NCBI RefSeq assembly: GCF_004912275.1
Contig: NZ_STGY01000009.1
Location: 22,778 to 86,777 of the forward strand
Direction of reading: 5' to 3'
DNA length: 64,000 nt
Origin: Glycomyces buryatensis
Lineage (GTDB): Bacteria; Actinomycetota; Actinomycetes; Mycobacteriales; Micromonosporaceae
In this document: positions 27,688 to 37,899 of the stretch, piece after piece
Position numbering within the stretch: position 1 is the first letter of the stretch
Layout: the number at the start of each line of letters is the position of its first letter
Program-made: the position numbers and the translations under genes
Notes under the pieces: model-generated
Database searches by the model: none
Seen by the model: only the letters and a program-made list of their open reading frames with translations
Told to the model about the DNA's origin: nothing

Positions 27688-27728
27688 GCCGCGCTGCCCT
27701 CAGGCTGGAACCGCAGGGGCAGCGCGGC
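27688..27728 (+). promoter_or_regulatory. 12-bp GC hairpin upstream of a small ORF
   Basis: GCCGCGCTGCCC (27688-27699) pairs perfectly with GGGCAGCGCGGC (27717-27728). No T-run follows. It stands between a possible leader peptide and a 54-residue membrane ORF and could be an attenuator or RNA-processing structure. Confidence 0.5.
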
Positions 27729-27774
27729 GGCACACCTACGCGGGACAATCTCGCGCAGATATTAGGAGGCCCCG

Positions 27775-27939
27775 GTGTCGGAACCCCACATCGATTATCC
27801 ATCATCCCGCCTGACCAGCGCCAAGCTCGTCACCACCGCCATCGTGGCGATCACGGTCATTACCGTCAGCGCTTCGGCTGCTGCTGCGGCGGTCCCGTCG
27901 GTCCTGCTGATCGGCTTGCTGGCTCTCACCGAGCGGTAG
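27775..27939 (+). CDS. 54-residue single-helix membrane peptide
   Basis: GTG 27775 lies 6 nt after AGGAGG. The product begins VSEPHIDYPSSRLTSAKLV, followed by one hydrophobic segment of about 32 residues (TTAIVAITVITVSASAAAAA, then VPSVLLIGLLALTER). It is intact and well initiated but too short for most gene finders. No family recognised. It lies between the RAMA-ATL gene and the kinase end of the restriction operon and is followed by a strong terminator. Confidence 0.55.
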   Translation: MSEPHIDYPSSRLTSAKLVTTAIVAITVITVSASAAAAAVPSVLLIGLLALTER

Positions 27940-27949
27940 CAGTCTCGGT

Positions 27950-27988
27950 CACCGCCGGCCCGCCATGCGGATGCGCAGGCCGGCGGTG
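27950..27988. terminator. Terminator-like hairpin between convergent genes
   Basis: CACCGCCGGCC (27950-27960) pairs perfectly with GGCCGGCGGTG (27978-27988). It lies between the 54-residue ORF (+) and the kinase gene (-) and could serve both strands. The T-run is weak. Confidence 0.7.
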
Positions 27989-28053
27989 ACCAAGCCTTGT
28001 TGGGCCGGCGAAACGAAACCGTCAGCCGGTTCTGCCCGACCGGGGTCGGACTC

Positions 28054-29661
<1,608 letters not shown>

Positions 29662-29666
29662 GGGCC

Positions 29667-32600
29667 TCAGTCCTTTACGGAGTGGTCACCGGTCTCACGG
29701 TACATCTCCGCGCGCAGCCGCGCCAGGGCTTCCTCCCTGGCCGGCTCGGTGATGATCTTGTATGCCCTGGACCGGGCGGCCTCCTTGATGGCCTTGCGGA
29801 ACTCGTTGTTGTCGAAGTAGAGCTTCATGAAGTCGGTGTTGCGCTCGGCATGGTCGGCGACGATGTCGTCGAGCCGCCCGTCGACGACCTGTCCGAACCG
29901 GGCCTCGTCGTTCATGAGCGCGACCTGCTGCATCCCGGTGTCCTCGACCAGGGCAGCGACCTGCTGGAAGACCAGGATCTGATCCGAGGTGCCCAGGCCG
30001 AGGCCGAATCGGCTGTTGAGGTCTTCGATGACCTCCGACAACGGCTCCAGTTCCGGTTCCTTGAATCCGCCGCCGTCCGCCGCGTGGCCGCGCACGTCCC
30101 GATCGCCCACGGGCGACAGCGAAGCGTTGTGCCGCCCGGTGAACTCGAGGCGGAAGTGGCTCAGATCGGCATCGCCGATGTCGACCGAGGTGGAGGGATG
30201 CCCTGGCAGGCGGATCAGCAGGATGCGTCCGTACTGGTAGAGCCGTTCGAGGTCCCGGTCGCCCCAGTCGACGATCTGCGCGATGAGGCTGTAGGCACGC
30301 ACGTAGCTCTTCAGGGCGTCCCGGAAGCCTTCGCGCTCGTCCTCGGTCTCGAGGCCAGCGAAGCGGTCTAGGGCCGGTTTCAGGTACTCGTGCAGCTCGG
30401 CGTGGAGCTTGCGCTCTGCGGCGTCGGGCAGCCGCGCCGTCCCGGCCGCGCCGAGGACCCTGATGAACGCCTCCATTTCGGACGCCGCGAGCAGCCCGTA
30501 GTCCATGACCGCGTACTGCTTGGTATAGAGCAGGTTCGGGTCGCTCGGTTCGGTGATCGTGGTCTCGAACCAGTCCTCGAACGCCGCCTGGATGTCGGAG
30601 GCCTCGTTGACAAAGTCGAGAATGTGAACGTCGTCCTGCCGTTTGAGCGGATGGGTCCGGTTGAGCCGTGACAGGGTCTGCACCGCGGTGACACCGGTCA
30701 GCGGCTTGTCGACGTACATGCCGCACAACAGGGGTTGATCGAACCCGGTCTGGTACTTCTCAGCCACGACCAGCAGCCGGTATTCGTCCTGGTCGCGCGC
30801 CACCGCCTGCGGATCGTCGGCCTTGGTGTAGCCGAACCGGTCGGGCAGTTGGCTTTCGGGGAACCCGTTGAGCTTCGCCTCGGTGTACTCGTTCTCGGCC
30901 TCGTCCTTCAACTGCCCGGAGAACGCGACGAGGGTGCCGCAGTCGGTGAACCCGCACTGGCTCACATAGGTTCGGATCGCCTGGTAGAGGTGCAAGGCGT
31001 GCTCGCGGCCGTTGGTCACGACCATTGCCTTCGCGCGGCCCCCGAGTCGGCCGACAAGGTCCTCCCGGATGTCGTCGACGATCAGCTTCGCCTTCTGCTC
31101 CATTGACGTCGGGTGCTGCTCGGCGTAGCGGACAAATTTCTTCCGGGTCTTGGCGGCGTCCACCTCGGGGTTGGCGGCGCGCGACTCGGCTTGTTCCACT
31201 GCGGCGTTGCGCAGCCGCCACTTCGTGTCGTAGGTGATGTAGTTCGCCAGGACGTCGAGGATGTAGCCCTCATCGATGGCCTGGCGCATCGAGTAGACAT
31301 GGAAGGGCACGTGCATGCCTTTGTCGCCGGTGCGTGGGTGGATCCGCTCGGGGTCGAAGCCCCCGAACAGCTTCAAGGTGGGCGACTTGGGCGTGGCGGT
31401 GAACGCGAAGTAGGACAGGTTCGGCTGCGGGCCACGGGCCCGGGTCAGGTACGTCGCCTCGTCCTCGTCCTCCTCGCGGACGGCGTTCGCTCCGACGGCC
31501 TGCTTGATCTTGGTCGGGGTTTCGCCGCCTTGGGAGGAATGCGCTTCGTCAATGATGACCGCGTACCGCCTGTCGGCCAGGTCGGTATAGCCCTTCTCCG
31601 CGATCTTGCCGAGCACAAACGGATAGAGCTGCAAGGTCGAGATGATGATCTTCGAGGTGGCGTCCTCGAGGGCCGCGGCGAGCTGCGCGGAGTCCTCGTC
31701 GATCTTCTTGACTACGCCGGGGGTGTGGTCGAACTGGTAGATGGTCCGCTGCAATTGGCGATCGAGGACCACGCGGTCGGTAATGACGATGGTCTTGTGG
31801 AACACCGGCCGGTTGTCGGCGTCGAACAGGTTTGACAGGCGGTGCGACAGCCACGCGATGGTGTTCGACTTGCCCGAGCCGGCTGAGTGCTGGATGAGGT
31901 AGTTCGACCCGGCGCCGTTCGAGCGGGCGTGGTCGATCATCTGCTGCACGGCGTGCCACTGGTGGAAGCGGGGGAAGATCTTGGGCGAGGTGTGCGGGTT
32001 CTCCTTGACGCCCTTGCGGTCGGGGACCTTGACGTGGATGAACCGGTGCAGGATCTCGAGCCAGTTGTCGCTCTGCCAGATCTGCTCCCACAGGTAGGCG
32101 ACGCTGTAGGAGCCGGGCGCGGCGTCGGGGTTCCCGGCCCCGCCGGAGATGCCGGGGCCGTTGGAGCCGATGTTGAATGGCAGGAACTGCGTGTCTGCGC
32201 CGTGGAGGCGGGTGGTGATGAAGGCCCGGTCGGGGTCGACCGCGAAATGGACGAGGGTGCGCTTGGCGAAGAACACGTCGTTCGGGTCCCGGTTGTTCCG
32301 GTACTGGAAGACGGCGTGGTCGGCGTTCTGACCGGTGTTCGGGTTCTTCAGTTCGGCGGTGGCGACGGGAAGACCGTTCAGGAAGAGAGCCATGTCGACC
32401 GACTTCTGCGGGTCGCGCGAGCTGAAGTGGAGCTGACGAGCGACGGTGAGGAGGTTCGCGTCGTACTCAGCGAGGGCATTGACGGCGAGCGTGTGGCCGG
32501 GCCGGAAGTAGGCGAGCTCGATCTGCACCCCGCGGTCTTTGACGCCCTGGCGCAGTACGTCAAGGGTGCCGCGCGCGTCGATCTCGGAGGCCACGCGTTG

Positions 32601-32819
32601 TGCGAATTGGCGTTGGGCGGTCGGTGCGTCACCACCATAGAAGCCGACCAGCCGATCCCAGCGCTTCCGCTGTGTGGCACTGATGAATTCGAACATGGCA
32701 CCGGTATCGATGCTCAGCTCGACATCGAAAGTGCCTTCGGCACGAGTCCAACCGCGCGAAACCATCTCGAACTCGACGCGCGCCTCGAAGGGCAGTTCAG
32801 TATGAGGACCAGGGCTCAT
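29667..32819 (-). CDS. hsdR: Type I restriction enzyme subunit R
   Basis: 1050 residues from ATG 32819, whose ATGA overlaps the hsdS stop; the frame extends further upstream but inside hsdS. It cleaves unmodified DNA after ATP-driven translocation, in complex with HsdM and HsdS. Visible parts: the PD-(D/E)xK nuclease (VATAELKNPNTGQ near 151-163); Walker A 'HSAGSGKSNT' near 309-317; 'IIDEAHSSQ' near 420; 'FAFTATPK'; and helicase motifs to 'QTLSRLNRTHPLK'. The C-terminal helical domain continues to 'LARLRAEMYRETG'. All motifs look intact, so the system is probably active. The next gene, a kinase, starts 5 nt after its stop. Confidence 0.95.
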   Translation of the reverse strand: MSPGPHTELPFEARVEFEMVSRGWTRAEGTFDVELSIDTGAMFEFISATQRKRWDRLVGFYGGDAPTAQRQFAQRVASEIDARGTLDVLRQGVKDRGVQIELAYFRPGHTLAVNALAEYDANLLTVARQLHFSSRDPQKSVDMALFLNGLPVATAELKNPNTGQNADHAVFQYRNNRDPNDVFFAKRTLVHFAVDPDRAFITTRLHGADTQFLPFNIGSNGPGISGGAGNPDAAPGSYSVAYLWEQIWQSDNWLEILHRFIHVKVPDRKGVKENPHTSPKIFPRFHQWHAVQQMIDHARSNGAGSNYLIQHSAGSGKSNTIAWLSHRLSNLFDADNRPVFHKTIVITDRVVLDRQLQRTIYQFDHTPGVVKKIDEDSAQLAAALEDATSKIIISTLQLYPFVLGKIAEKGYTDLADRRYAVIIDEAHSSQGGETPTKIKQAVGANAVREEDEDEATYLTRARGPQPNLSYFAFTATPKSPTLKLFGGFDPERIHPRTGDKGMHVPFHVYSMRQAIDEGYILDVLANYITYDTKWRLRNAAVEQAESRAANPEVDAAKTRKKFVRYAEQHPTSMEQKAKLIVDDIREDLVGRLGGRAKAMVVTNGREHALHLYQAIRTYVSQCGFTDCGTLVAFSGQLKDEAENEYTEAKLNGFPESQLPDRFGYTKADDPQAVARDQDEYRLLVVAEKYQTGFDQPLLCGMYVDKPLTGVTAVQTLSRLNRTHPLKRQDDVHILDFVNEASDIQAAFEDWFETTITEPSDPNLLYTKQYAVMDYGLLAASEMEAFIRVLGAAGTARLPDAAERKLHAELHEYLKPALDRFAGLETEDEREGFRDALKSYVRAYSLIAQIVDWGDRDLERLYQYGRILLIRLPGHPSTSVDIGDADLSHFRLEFTGRHNASLSPVGDRDVRGHAADGGGFKEPELEPLSEVIEDLNSRFGLGLGTSDQILVFQQVAALVEDTGMQQVALMNDEARFGQVVDGRLDDIVADHAERNTDFMKLYFDNNEFRKAIKEAARSRAYKIITEPAREEALARLRAEMYRETGDHSVKD

Positions 32820-34015
32820 GCGGAAACACCTCCAGTAGGGGAGAATCCGCGAGCTGTAGTGACATCGATCTTCCCTGTAACGGCAGCAGTTATGAGTGCG
32901 TGGCATTGTTCAACGAGAAGGTCAATACTCCTTCTGATTGCCGCAATCACCGTATTCGTATGGTCAGTGTACGAATCAATCTGACTGGCGACATCTTGCT
33001 GCATGTCAAGCGGGAGGAGTGGCATCAGTCGCTTATGGATATCGTTCCTATTGATGCCGGGTACTGCGGCTCTTGCCTGTTCCATTTCATATGGAATACT
33101 TCTTAGTACGTAATAGCAATACTTGGGTAGGTTGCCGTTAAATTGCTTTACATAAAGCGTTGTGTTATGGGGCCAGAAGTCGGTCTCGATCCAGTGAACC
33201 GAGCCAGCGGACCCATATCTACCAACTACAACTCCCGGGCCGCGGACAATGCTCTTATCGTGGTACCCATTGATCCCTGCGGTCGTAACCACAGGAACCT
33301 TTCCCGGCTGCCTCTCTTCCTCTGTAAGGTCAACGCCACGTTGTAGCTGAGCGATCCGCTGTAGCGGAACGAGCGCTGCTCGTTCGTTTATCTTCCCAAT
33401 CCAGGGAGTTCCTGAATCGATCGCGGCATCGGAGAAACCCCCCGCAATTGCGCTGCGTTCAAAGGCTGATTGGCGCTGATTGAGGACGTCGATCTGTCGA
33501 TTTCTCGCGATGATTAGTGCTCTATTCTTGGTCAACTCGACGTCGAGGAAATCGGCAATGCGGCGCTGTTCGTCGAGAGGGGGATTCACCAACAGAAGCG
33601 AAGCAAGCGCATCGGTTGACAGTTCCAAGAATGTTGACCCTGCGCCGCGTGCAATCAAATCTTCGCGCCGTGATAGTAGTTGATAGCGGAAATATCGTGA
33701 ATCGATCGGGGTAGTTGCAATGAGGCCCCGACATCCTTGATTGAATGCCATTCTGACGGTGGTTTCCGCGACATAACCGATAGGGGCTCGAGTGGATACA
33801 ATCAGTGACGCGTTAGGCACGGTTTGAGATCCTGCAAGAACACCTTCTTCGGTGAGGGTTCGCTCTGTGGAGAATAGATATGAACAATCGGCAGCGCCAA
33901 CGTCCACTGGTGTTGCCCAAGGAATTCCTCCACCCCAATATTCTTCTTCTGCCTTCGGGGTGCCGCCATTAACGATGCGGAATACTCGGCGGAGAGGTAC
34001 GTTCTGCCAGGTCAT
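32816..34015 (-). CDS. hsdS: Type I restriction-modification specificity subunit S
   Basis: 399 residues from ATG 34015, overlapping the hsdM stop (ATGA). It has two target-recognition domains (LRRVFRIVNGGTPKAEEEYW near the N-terminus; 'LQRIAQLQRGVDLTEEE' near residue 230), each followed by a conserved helix (PPLDEQRRIADFLDVELTKN and 'MQQDVASQIDSYTDHTNTVI'). The domains bind the two halves of a bipartite DNA site, and the helices set the spacing. The DNA of this gene is plainly AT-richer than its partners, with codons such as AAT, ATA and AGT common, as expected for rapidly exchanged specificity genes. The target sequence cannot be predicted. Confidence 0.93.
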   Translation of the reverse strand: MTWQNVPLRRVFRIVNGGTPKAEEEYWGGGIPWATPVDVGAADCSYLFSTERTLTEEGVLAGSQTVPNASLIVSTRAPIGYVAETTVRMAFNQGCRGLIATTPIDSRYFRYQLLSRREDLIARGAGSTFLELSTDALASLLLVNPPLDEQRRIADFLDVELTKNRALIIARNRQIDVLNQRQSAFERSAIAGGFSDAAIDSGTPWIGKINERAALVPLQRIAQLQRGVDLTEEERQPGKVPVVTTAGINGYHDKSIVRGPGVVVGRYGSAGSVHWIETDFWPHNTTLYVKQFNGNLPKYCYYVLRSIPYEMEQARAAVPGINRNDIHKRLMPLLPLDMQQDVASQIDSYTDHTNTVIAAIRRSIDLLVEQCHALITAAVTGKIDVTTARGFSPTGGVSA

Positions 34016-35988
34016 TCCGTCACCTCGCCGAGGAGCTTCTGGATTTGCTTTTCTAGATCGCGGAGTTCGGCGTCGATTTCTGCCAAGGGCCTTGGCGGTG
34101 TGTAGACGTAGAAGTGGCGGGTGAAGGGGATTTCGTAGCCGACTTTCGTCTTGTCGTAGTCGATCCACGCATCAGGCACATGCGGGGTGACCTCTCGGGT
34201 GAAATAAGCGTTGATGTCCTCATCAAGCGGGATGTTCTCGTAGTCGCGCAGGTCCGTGTCCGGGAGGACATCGCTCTTCTTGTCTTTCTGCACTTCGCCT
34301 TCGGGGTCGGACACTGCCACTGCCGCCCAGACGGCCTTGAGCAGCGGCGCCTTGCTCGGCCACTGGGCGCCGCCTGCCGCAGCCGCTTCATGGAGTGCGT
34401 CCGTCGCTTCCTTCTTCGTCCACCACACCGAGCCGACCAAGCCGCGAAGCGCCTTGATCAAGGCCTCTCGCCCGTCCCACTTGGTCAACGCTTTCGCCCC
34501 CTCCAACACGGCAAGGGAGTCCTCCGTGACCTCGAACCGCAGTTTGAGCGGACGTTCAACGGTGATGCGGTGGTATCCGAAGTCACGGGTTCCGAAGATC
34601 TTCACCTTGGTGTGGTTTGGATGCGTCTCATCCGCGACTACATCGAGCGCGTCGATGTAGAGCTTCGTAATGTGCTTGATCTGCGCATCGCTGATTTGCT
34701 TCCGCTTGTCACCGAACGACTTCCGCATCTTCTCCCACTGGTCGCGGGCGTCGAGCAGGATGACCTTGTGCTGCAGCCTCCGATCTTTGCGGTTGGACAG
34801 GATCCAGAAATAGGATGAAATTCCGGTGTTATAGAACAGTTGGTCGGGTAGGGCGACGATTCCTTCGAGCAAATCGTTTTCTAGGATCCACTGTCGAATT
34901 TTCGACTCCCCGGACTCGGCCGCGCCGGTGAACAGAGGGGAACCGTTGAAGACGATTGCCGTGCGCGCTCCCTTGCCTTCGACTGGTTCCATCTTGTCGA
35001 TCATGTGCTGCAAGAAGAGGAACGAGCCGTCGTTGATGCGTGGCGTCCCTGCTCCGAAACGGCCGGCATGGCCGAGTTCCGCCTCGGCCTCGACCTCGTC
35101 CTTTACCTTCTTCCACTCCACGCCGAACGGCGGGTTCACCAGCATGTAGTCGAACTTCTTGCCCGCGTGGCCGTCGTCGCTGAAGGAGTTGCCGAAGTGG
35201 ATGAGGCCGGTCTGCCGTCGCATGAGCATGTCCGATTGGCAGACCGCCCACGCCTCCGCGTTGACCTCTTGGCCGAAGAGAAAAACCTTAGCCTTCGGGT
35301 TGATCGACTTGATGTGGTCCTCGGCGGCGGTGAGCATGCCGCCTGTCCCGCAGGCGGGATCGAGGATGTTGATGACCTGGCCGTCTCCCATGACCGTGTC
35401 GGCGTCCGGGGCGATCAGCAGATTCACCATGAGTTTGATGATCTCGCGGGGGGTGAAGTGTTCGCCGGCGGTCTCGTTGGAGTCTTCGGCGAACTTGCGG
35501 ATCAAGTGCTCAAAGACGTAACCCATGTCGTGATTGGACAACTTGTCCAAGTCGCGCATGCCCTTGAACCTACCCACGACCTGATGAAGTAGTTTCGCCT
35601 CCGCGAGCCGGGCGATCTGGTTGTCCAGGTCGAAGCGGGACAGGATCACCTCGACGTTCGGGGAGAAGCCGTTTAGGTAGTCCTGCATGTTCTTCGCGGA
35701 GTTCGGTGCGTCGGCGCTGATCGACTCGAGGTCTTGCTTCGATGTGTTGTAGAACGGGAGCTTCGCGGCGATCTCGAGTAGTCGCTGTTTGTTCTGGATG
35801 CCGCCGAGTTTCGCGTCCCGGTCCCAGACGGCCTGACGGGTCGGCGTCATCACCGCATCGAGGCGGCGGATGAGGGTGAACGGCAGGATCACCTGTCCGT
35901 ACTCGTGGCGCTTGTAGTCGCCGCGCAGCAGATCGGCGACGCTCCAGATGTCCTTGGCCATCTTTTCGTGTGTGGGTCCTGCGCTCAC
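34012..35988 (-). CDS. hsdM: Type I N6-adenine methyltransferase subunit M
   Basis: 658 residues from GTG 35988, overlapping the upstream stop (GTGA). It methylates adenine in the HsdS target. The N-terminal helical domain (KMAKDIWSVADLLRGDYKRH) is present, SAM-binding motif I is 'ILDPACGTGGML' near 207-218, and catalytic motif IV 'NPPFG' is near 284-288. The C-terminal extension (from about residue 510) includes 'PLDEDINAYFTREVTPHVPD', typical of the longer HsdM subgroup. All key residues are intact. It is translationally coupled on both sides. Confidence 0.95.
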   Translation of the reverse strand: MSAGPTHEKMAKDIWSVADLLRGDYKRHEYGQVILPFTLIRRLDAVMTPTRQAVWDRDAKLGGIQNKQRLLEIAAKLPFYNTSKQDLESISADAPNSAKNMQDYLNGFSPNVEVILSRFDLDNQIARLAEAKLLHQVVGRFKGMRDLDKLSNHDMGYVFEHLIRKFAEDSNETAGEHFTPREIIKLMVNLLIAPDADTVMGDGQVINILDPACGTGGMLTAAEDHIKSINPKAKVFLFGQEVNAEAWAVCQSDMLMRRQTGLIHFGNSFSDDGHAGKKFDYMLVNPPFGVEWKKVKDEVEAEAELGHAGRFGAGTPRINDGSFLFLQHMIDKMEPVEGKGARTAIVFNGSPLFTGAAESGESKIRQWILENDLLEGIVALPDQLFYNTGISSYFWILSNRKDRRLQHKVILLDARDQWEKMRKSFGDKRKQISDAQIKHITKLYIDALDVVADETHPNHTKVKIFGTRDFGYHRITVERPLKLRFEVTEDSLAVLEGAKALTKWDGREALIKALRGLVGSVWWTKKEATDALHEAAAAGGAQWPSKAPLLKAVWAAVAVSDPEGEVQKDKKSDVLPDTDLRDYENIPLDEDINAYFTREVTPHVPDAWIDYDKTKVGYEIPFTRHFYVYTPPRPLAEIDAELRDLEKQIQKLLGEVTE

Positions 35989-37745
35989 AGTTCGCTCGTC
36001 TCACCTTCGGTGCTGTTGCCGGTCTTCTGCTGTGGGATGAAGTCGGGTGCCACGGCCCCTGTCGTGAGGCCGTGAATCGTCTGGTCTATGAGGCTCGCGC
36101 TGATCCGCGCCAGCGCCGCCAGCGCGGCTTGGAGCCCCTGCAAGTGGCGAAACGCGTCGCCGTATCGGCGTTGCTCTGCGTATCCCACATCGGGGATGAG
36201 GCACCGCCGCAGGTCTTCTCGGCTGATCGCTCCGAGTGTATTGGCCACCGGCAGCGAGTGGGAGTCGGCTTGCAGGAACCCGGCGAGGAAGTGCGAATCC
36301 AAGCGGGCGGGGTCGACCTGGACCACATGAGCGACGCCGGATTCGTCGGCCTCGGTTCCGGCCGCGACGGCCGGTGGCCTGCCCAAGGTCCGCAGGAGCA
36401 GGTCACCACGACGTGGGGTGGTTTCGCGCGAGCGAATCCGCAGCGCCCCCAGGCGTTCCATTTCTCCAATGCTCACATAGGAGCGTCGCGGCGGCGAGGT
36501 CGGTGAGGTGAACCGCGGCAGGCCTTCGCCTATGCGTGAGTACAGATCCCGCAACCGGTCGGTGACCTGGTCGAGCTCGGCGGCACTGGCTTTGGCGCGC
36601 ACGGCGAGATGACGTGACGGCCGGAGATCGGTGTCGCCGGTGAGCAGGTCCGGGCGTGGGACCGAGCGGATGATCGTCGGGTCCGGATTGCCGAACAACC
36701 GTTGCCACGCCCCGAACTCGTGCGGAACTTCGGCGGGATCGCTGAGCGCGGACAGGTCAATCATGCGTACGGTTGGCGCGTCGGTGGAAGCGGGGAGGCG
36801 TTGCAGCACCCAGAGGCATACTTCTGAGTTAGGGCGGGGTCCGATTCCCTTTGGCAGCGTGATCACTTCGCGCAGAGCCCCGGAACGCACCAGGCCCGCG
36901 CGGACGTCCCGCCCCGAGCTTTCGGTGCAGGTGCGAGGGGACACCGCGATGACCGCCACCCCATTTGGCCGCAGATAGGCATAGCTGTGCGTGACCCAGG
37001 CCAGCTCATGGCCCTTCGCGCCGGGTACGCCGAACTCCCATCGCAGGTCGGCGGGGAGATCGATGGTTTGTCCGGTTCGCTTCCGTTGATCGGCGGGCAC
37101 TTGGCAGAGCACGCCTGCCGCCGAGCCTCGATGTGCGCGGAGACGGTTATCCGTCAAAGAGTTGCCGACTTCGATCTCATACGGGGTGGCGTATGGGTTC
37201 TGGCGCAAGAGCATTGTGGCGGCAGCGGCGCCGACCTCTTCGCTTTCCTGCCCGGCCAAGCGGACATGCTCGCCGAACCGATCGGCAGCGGCCATCAGCA
37301 GCGTCCCGTGAGAGCCGGCGGGGTCCAGCACCGTGGGGGCGTCGGCATCGTCTTTGATGACCGGCTCCTCGGCGGCCGTCGAGCGCGGCAACAGCGAGGC
37401 CATTGCCTTGGCCAGCAACTCGGCTGGGCTCAGGTCCGTTATCCCGCGTTCCGACAGGCGACGCATCCGCTCGTCGTAGCGCTCCTCCTGGGAGTTCGGC
37501 GAGCTGACGACGTGTCCAGTGCCGGTGTCTGTTTGACCGGCCGTCGCAAGTTGGTGGCCCTTGCCGGTCGCCAGCAACCAGGCCTCGACCTCCTTGCGAG
37601 AGAACCTGGGGCTCGTGGGGCTGCCGCCGATCGGGCGGGGGAACTCTGGGTAGCGACGCCGCCAGTTTGAGACGGCCGCCCGCCCGACGCCGACCATCCG
37701 CGCGATGGCGGCGGCCGTCAGCTCGTCAGGGTCGTCGGGGATCAT
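35985..37745 (-). CDS. HTH / degenerate N6-methylase / specificity-like fusion, first gene of hsd operon
   Basis: 586 residues from ATG 37745. That start is chosen because a promoter ends 6 nt before it; two further upstream ATGs (37781, 37760) lie within the promoter. Residues 7-45 form a helix-turn-helix (ELTAAAIARMVGVGRAAVSN). Residues about 125-350 follow HsdM, but motif I is 'LDPAGSHGTLL' instead of DPACGSGG, and where HsdM has NPPF this protein has 'CQVP'. Catalysis is therefore doubtful. From about 420 the pattern is HsdS-like (a recognition region, then RRYGDAFRHLQGLQAALAAL). It could be a DNA-binding regulator or a decoy subunit that controls the operon. The stop overlaps the hsdM start. 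Confidence 0.75.
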   Translation of the reverse strand: MIPDDPDELTAAAIARMVGVGRAAVSNWRRRYPEFPRPIGGSPTSPRFSRKEVEAWLLATGKGHQLATAGQTDTGTGHVVSSPNSQEERYDERMRRLSERGITDLSPAELLAKAMASLLPRSTAAEEPVIKDDADAPTVLDPAGSHGTLLMAAADRFGEHVRLAGQESEEVGAAAATMLLRQNPYATPYEIEVGNSLTDNRLRAHRGSAAGVLCQVPADQRKRTGQTIDLPADLRWEFGVPGAKGHELAWVTHSYAYLRPNGVAVIAVSPRTCTESSGRDVRAGLVRSGALREVITLPKGIGPRPNSEVCLWVLQRLPASTDAPTVRMIDLSALSDPAEVPHEFGAWQRLFGNPDPTIIRSVPRPDLLTGDTDLRPSRHLAVRAKASAAELDQVTDRLRDLYSRIGEGLPRFTSPTSPPRRSYVSIGEMERLGALRIRSRETTPRRGDLLLRTLGRPPAVAAGTEADESGVAHVVQVDPARLDSHFLAGFLQADSHSLPVANTLGAISREDLRRCLIPDVGYAEQRRYGDAFRHLQGLQAALAALARISASLIDQTIHGLTTGAVAPDFIPQQKTGNSTEGETSEL

Positions 37746-37751
37746 GGAGGG

Positions 37752-37826
37752 ACTGTACATGTTCACAAGATTTGAGTCCAAGTCGCTGTGAACGTTGTTG
37801 ACATGACCTGGAGATGTTCACAAGAT
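37752..37826 (-). promoter_or_regulatory. Leaderless-type promoter with three operator half-sites
   Basis: On the minus strand, -35 TTGGAC (37781-37776) and -10 TACAGT (37757-37752) are 18 nt apart, and transcription would begin at or beside ATG 37745, giving a leaderless mRNA. The 13-mer atgttcacaagat occurs at 37759-37771 (inside the spacer) and again at 37814-37826, with the inverted half TGTGAAC at 37787-37793. These are plausible binding sites for the HTH protein encoded just downstream. Confidence 0.65.
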
Positions 37827-37899
37827 GTCATCGTTGGCTCACGGCTCCGCGAGTGGCGGATCTGGAGGGCAGCCGACGTGAAGAGTTGGATGTTCGGAG

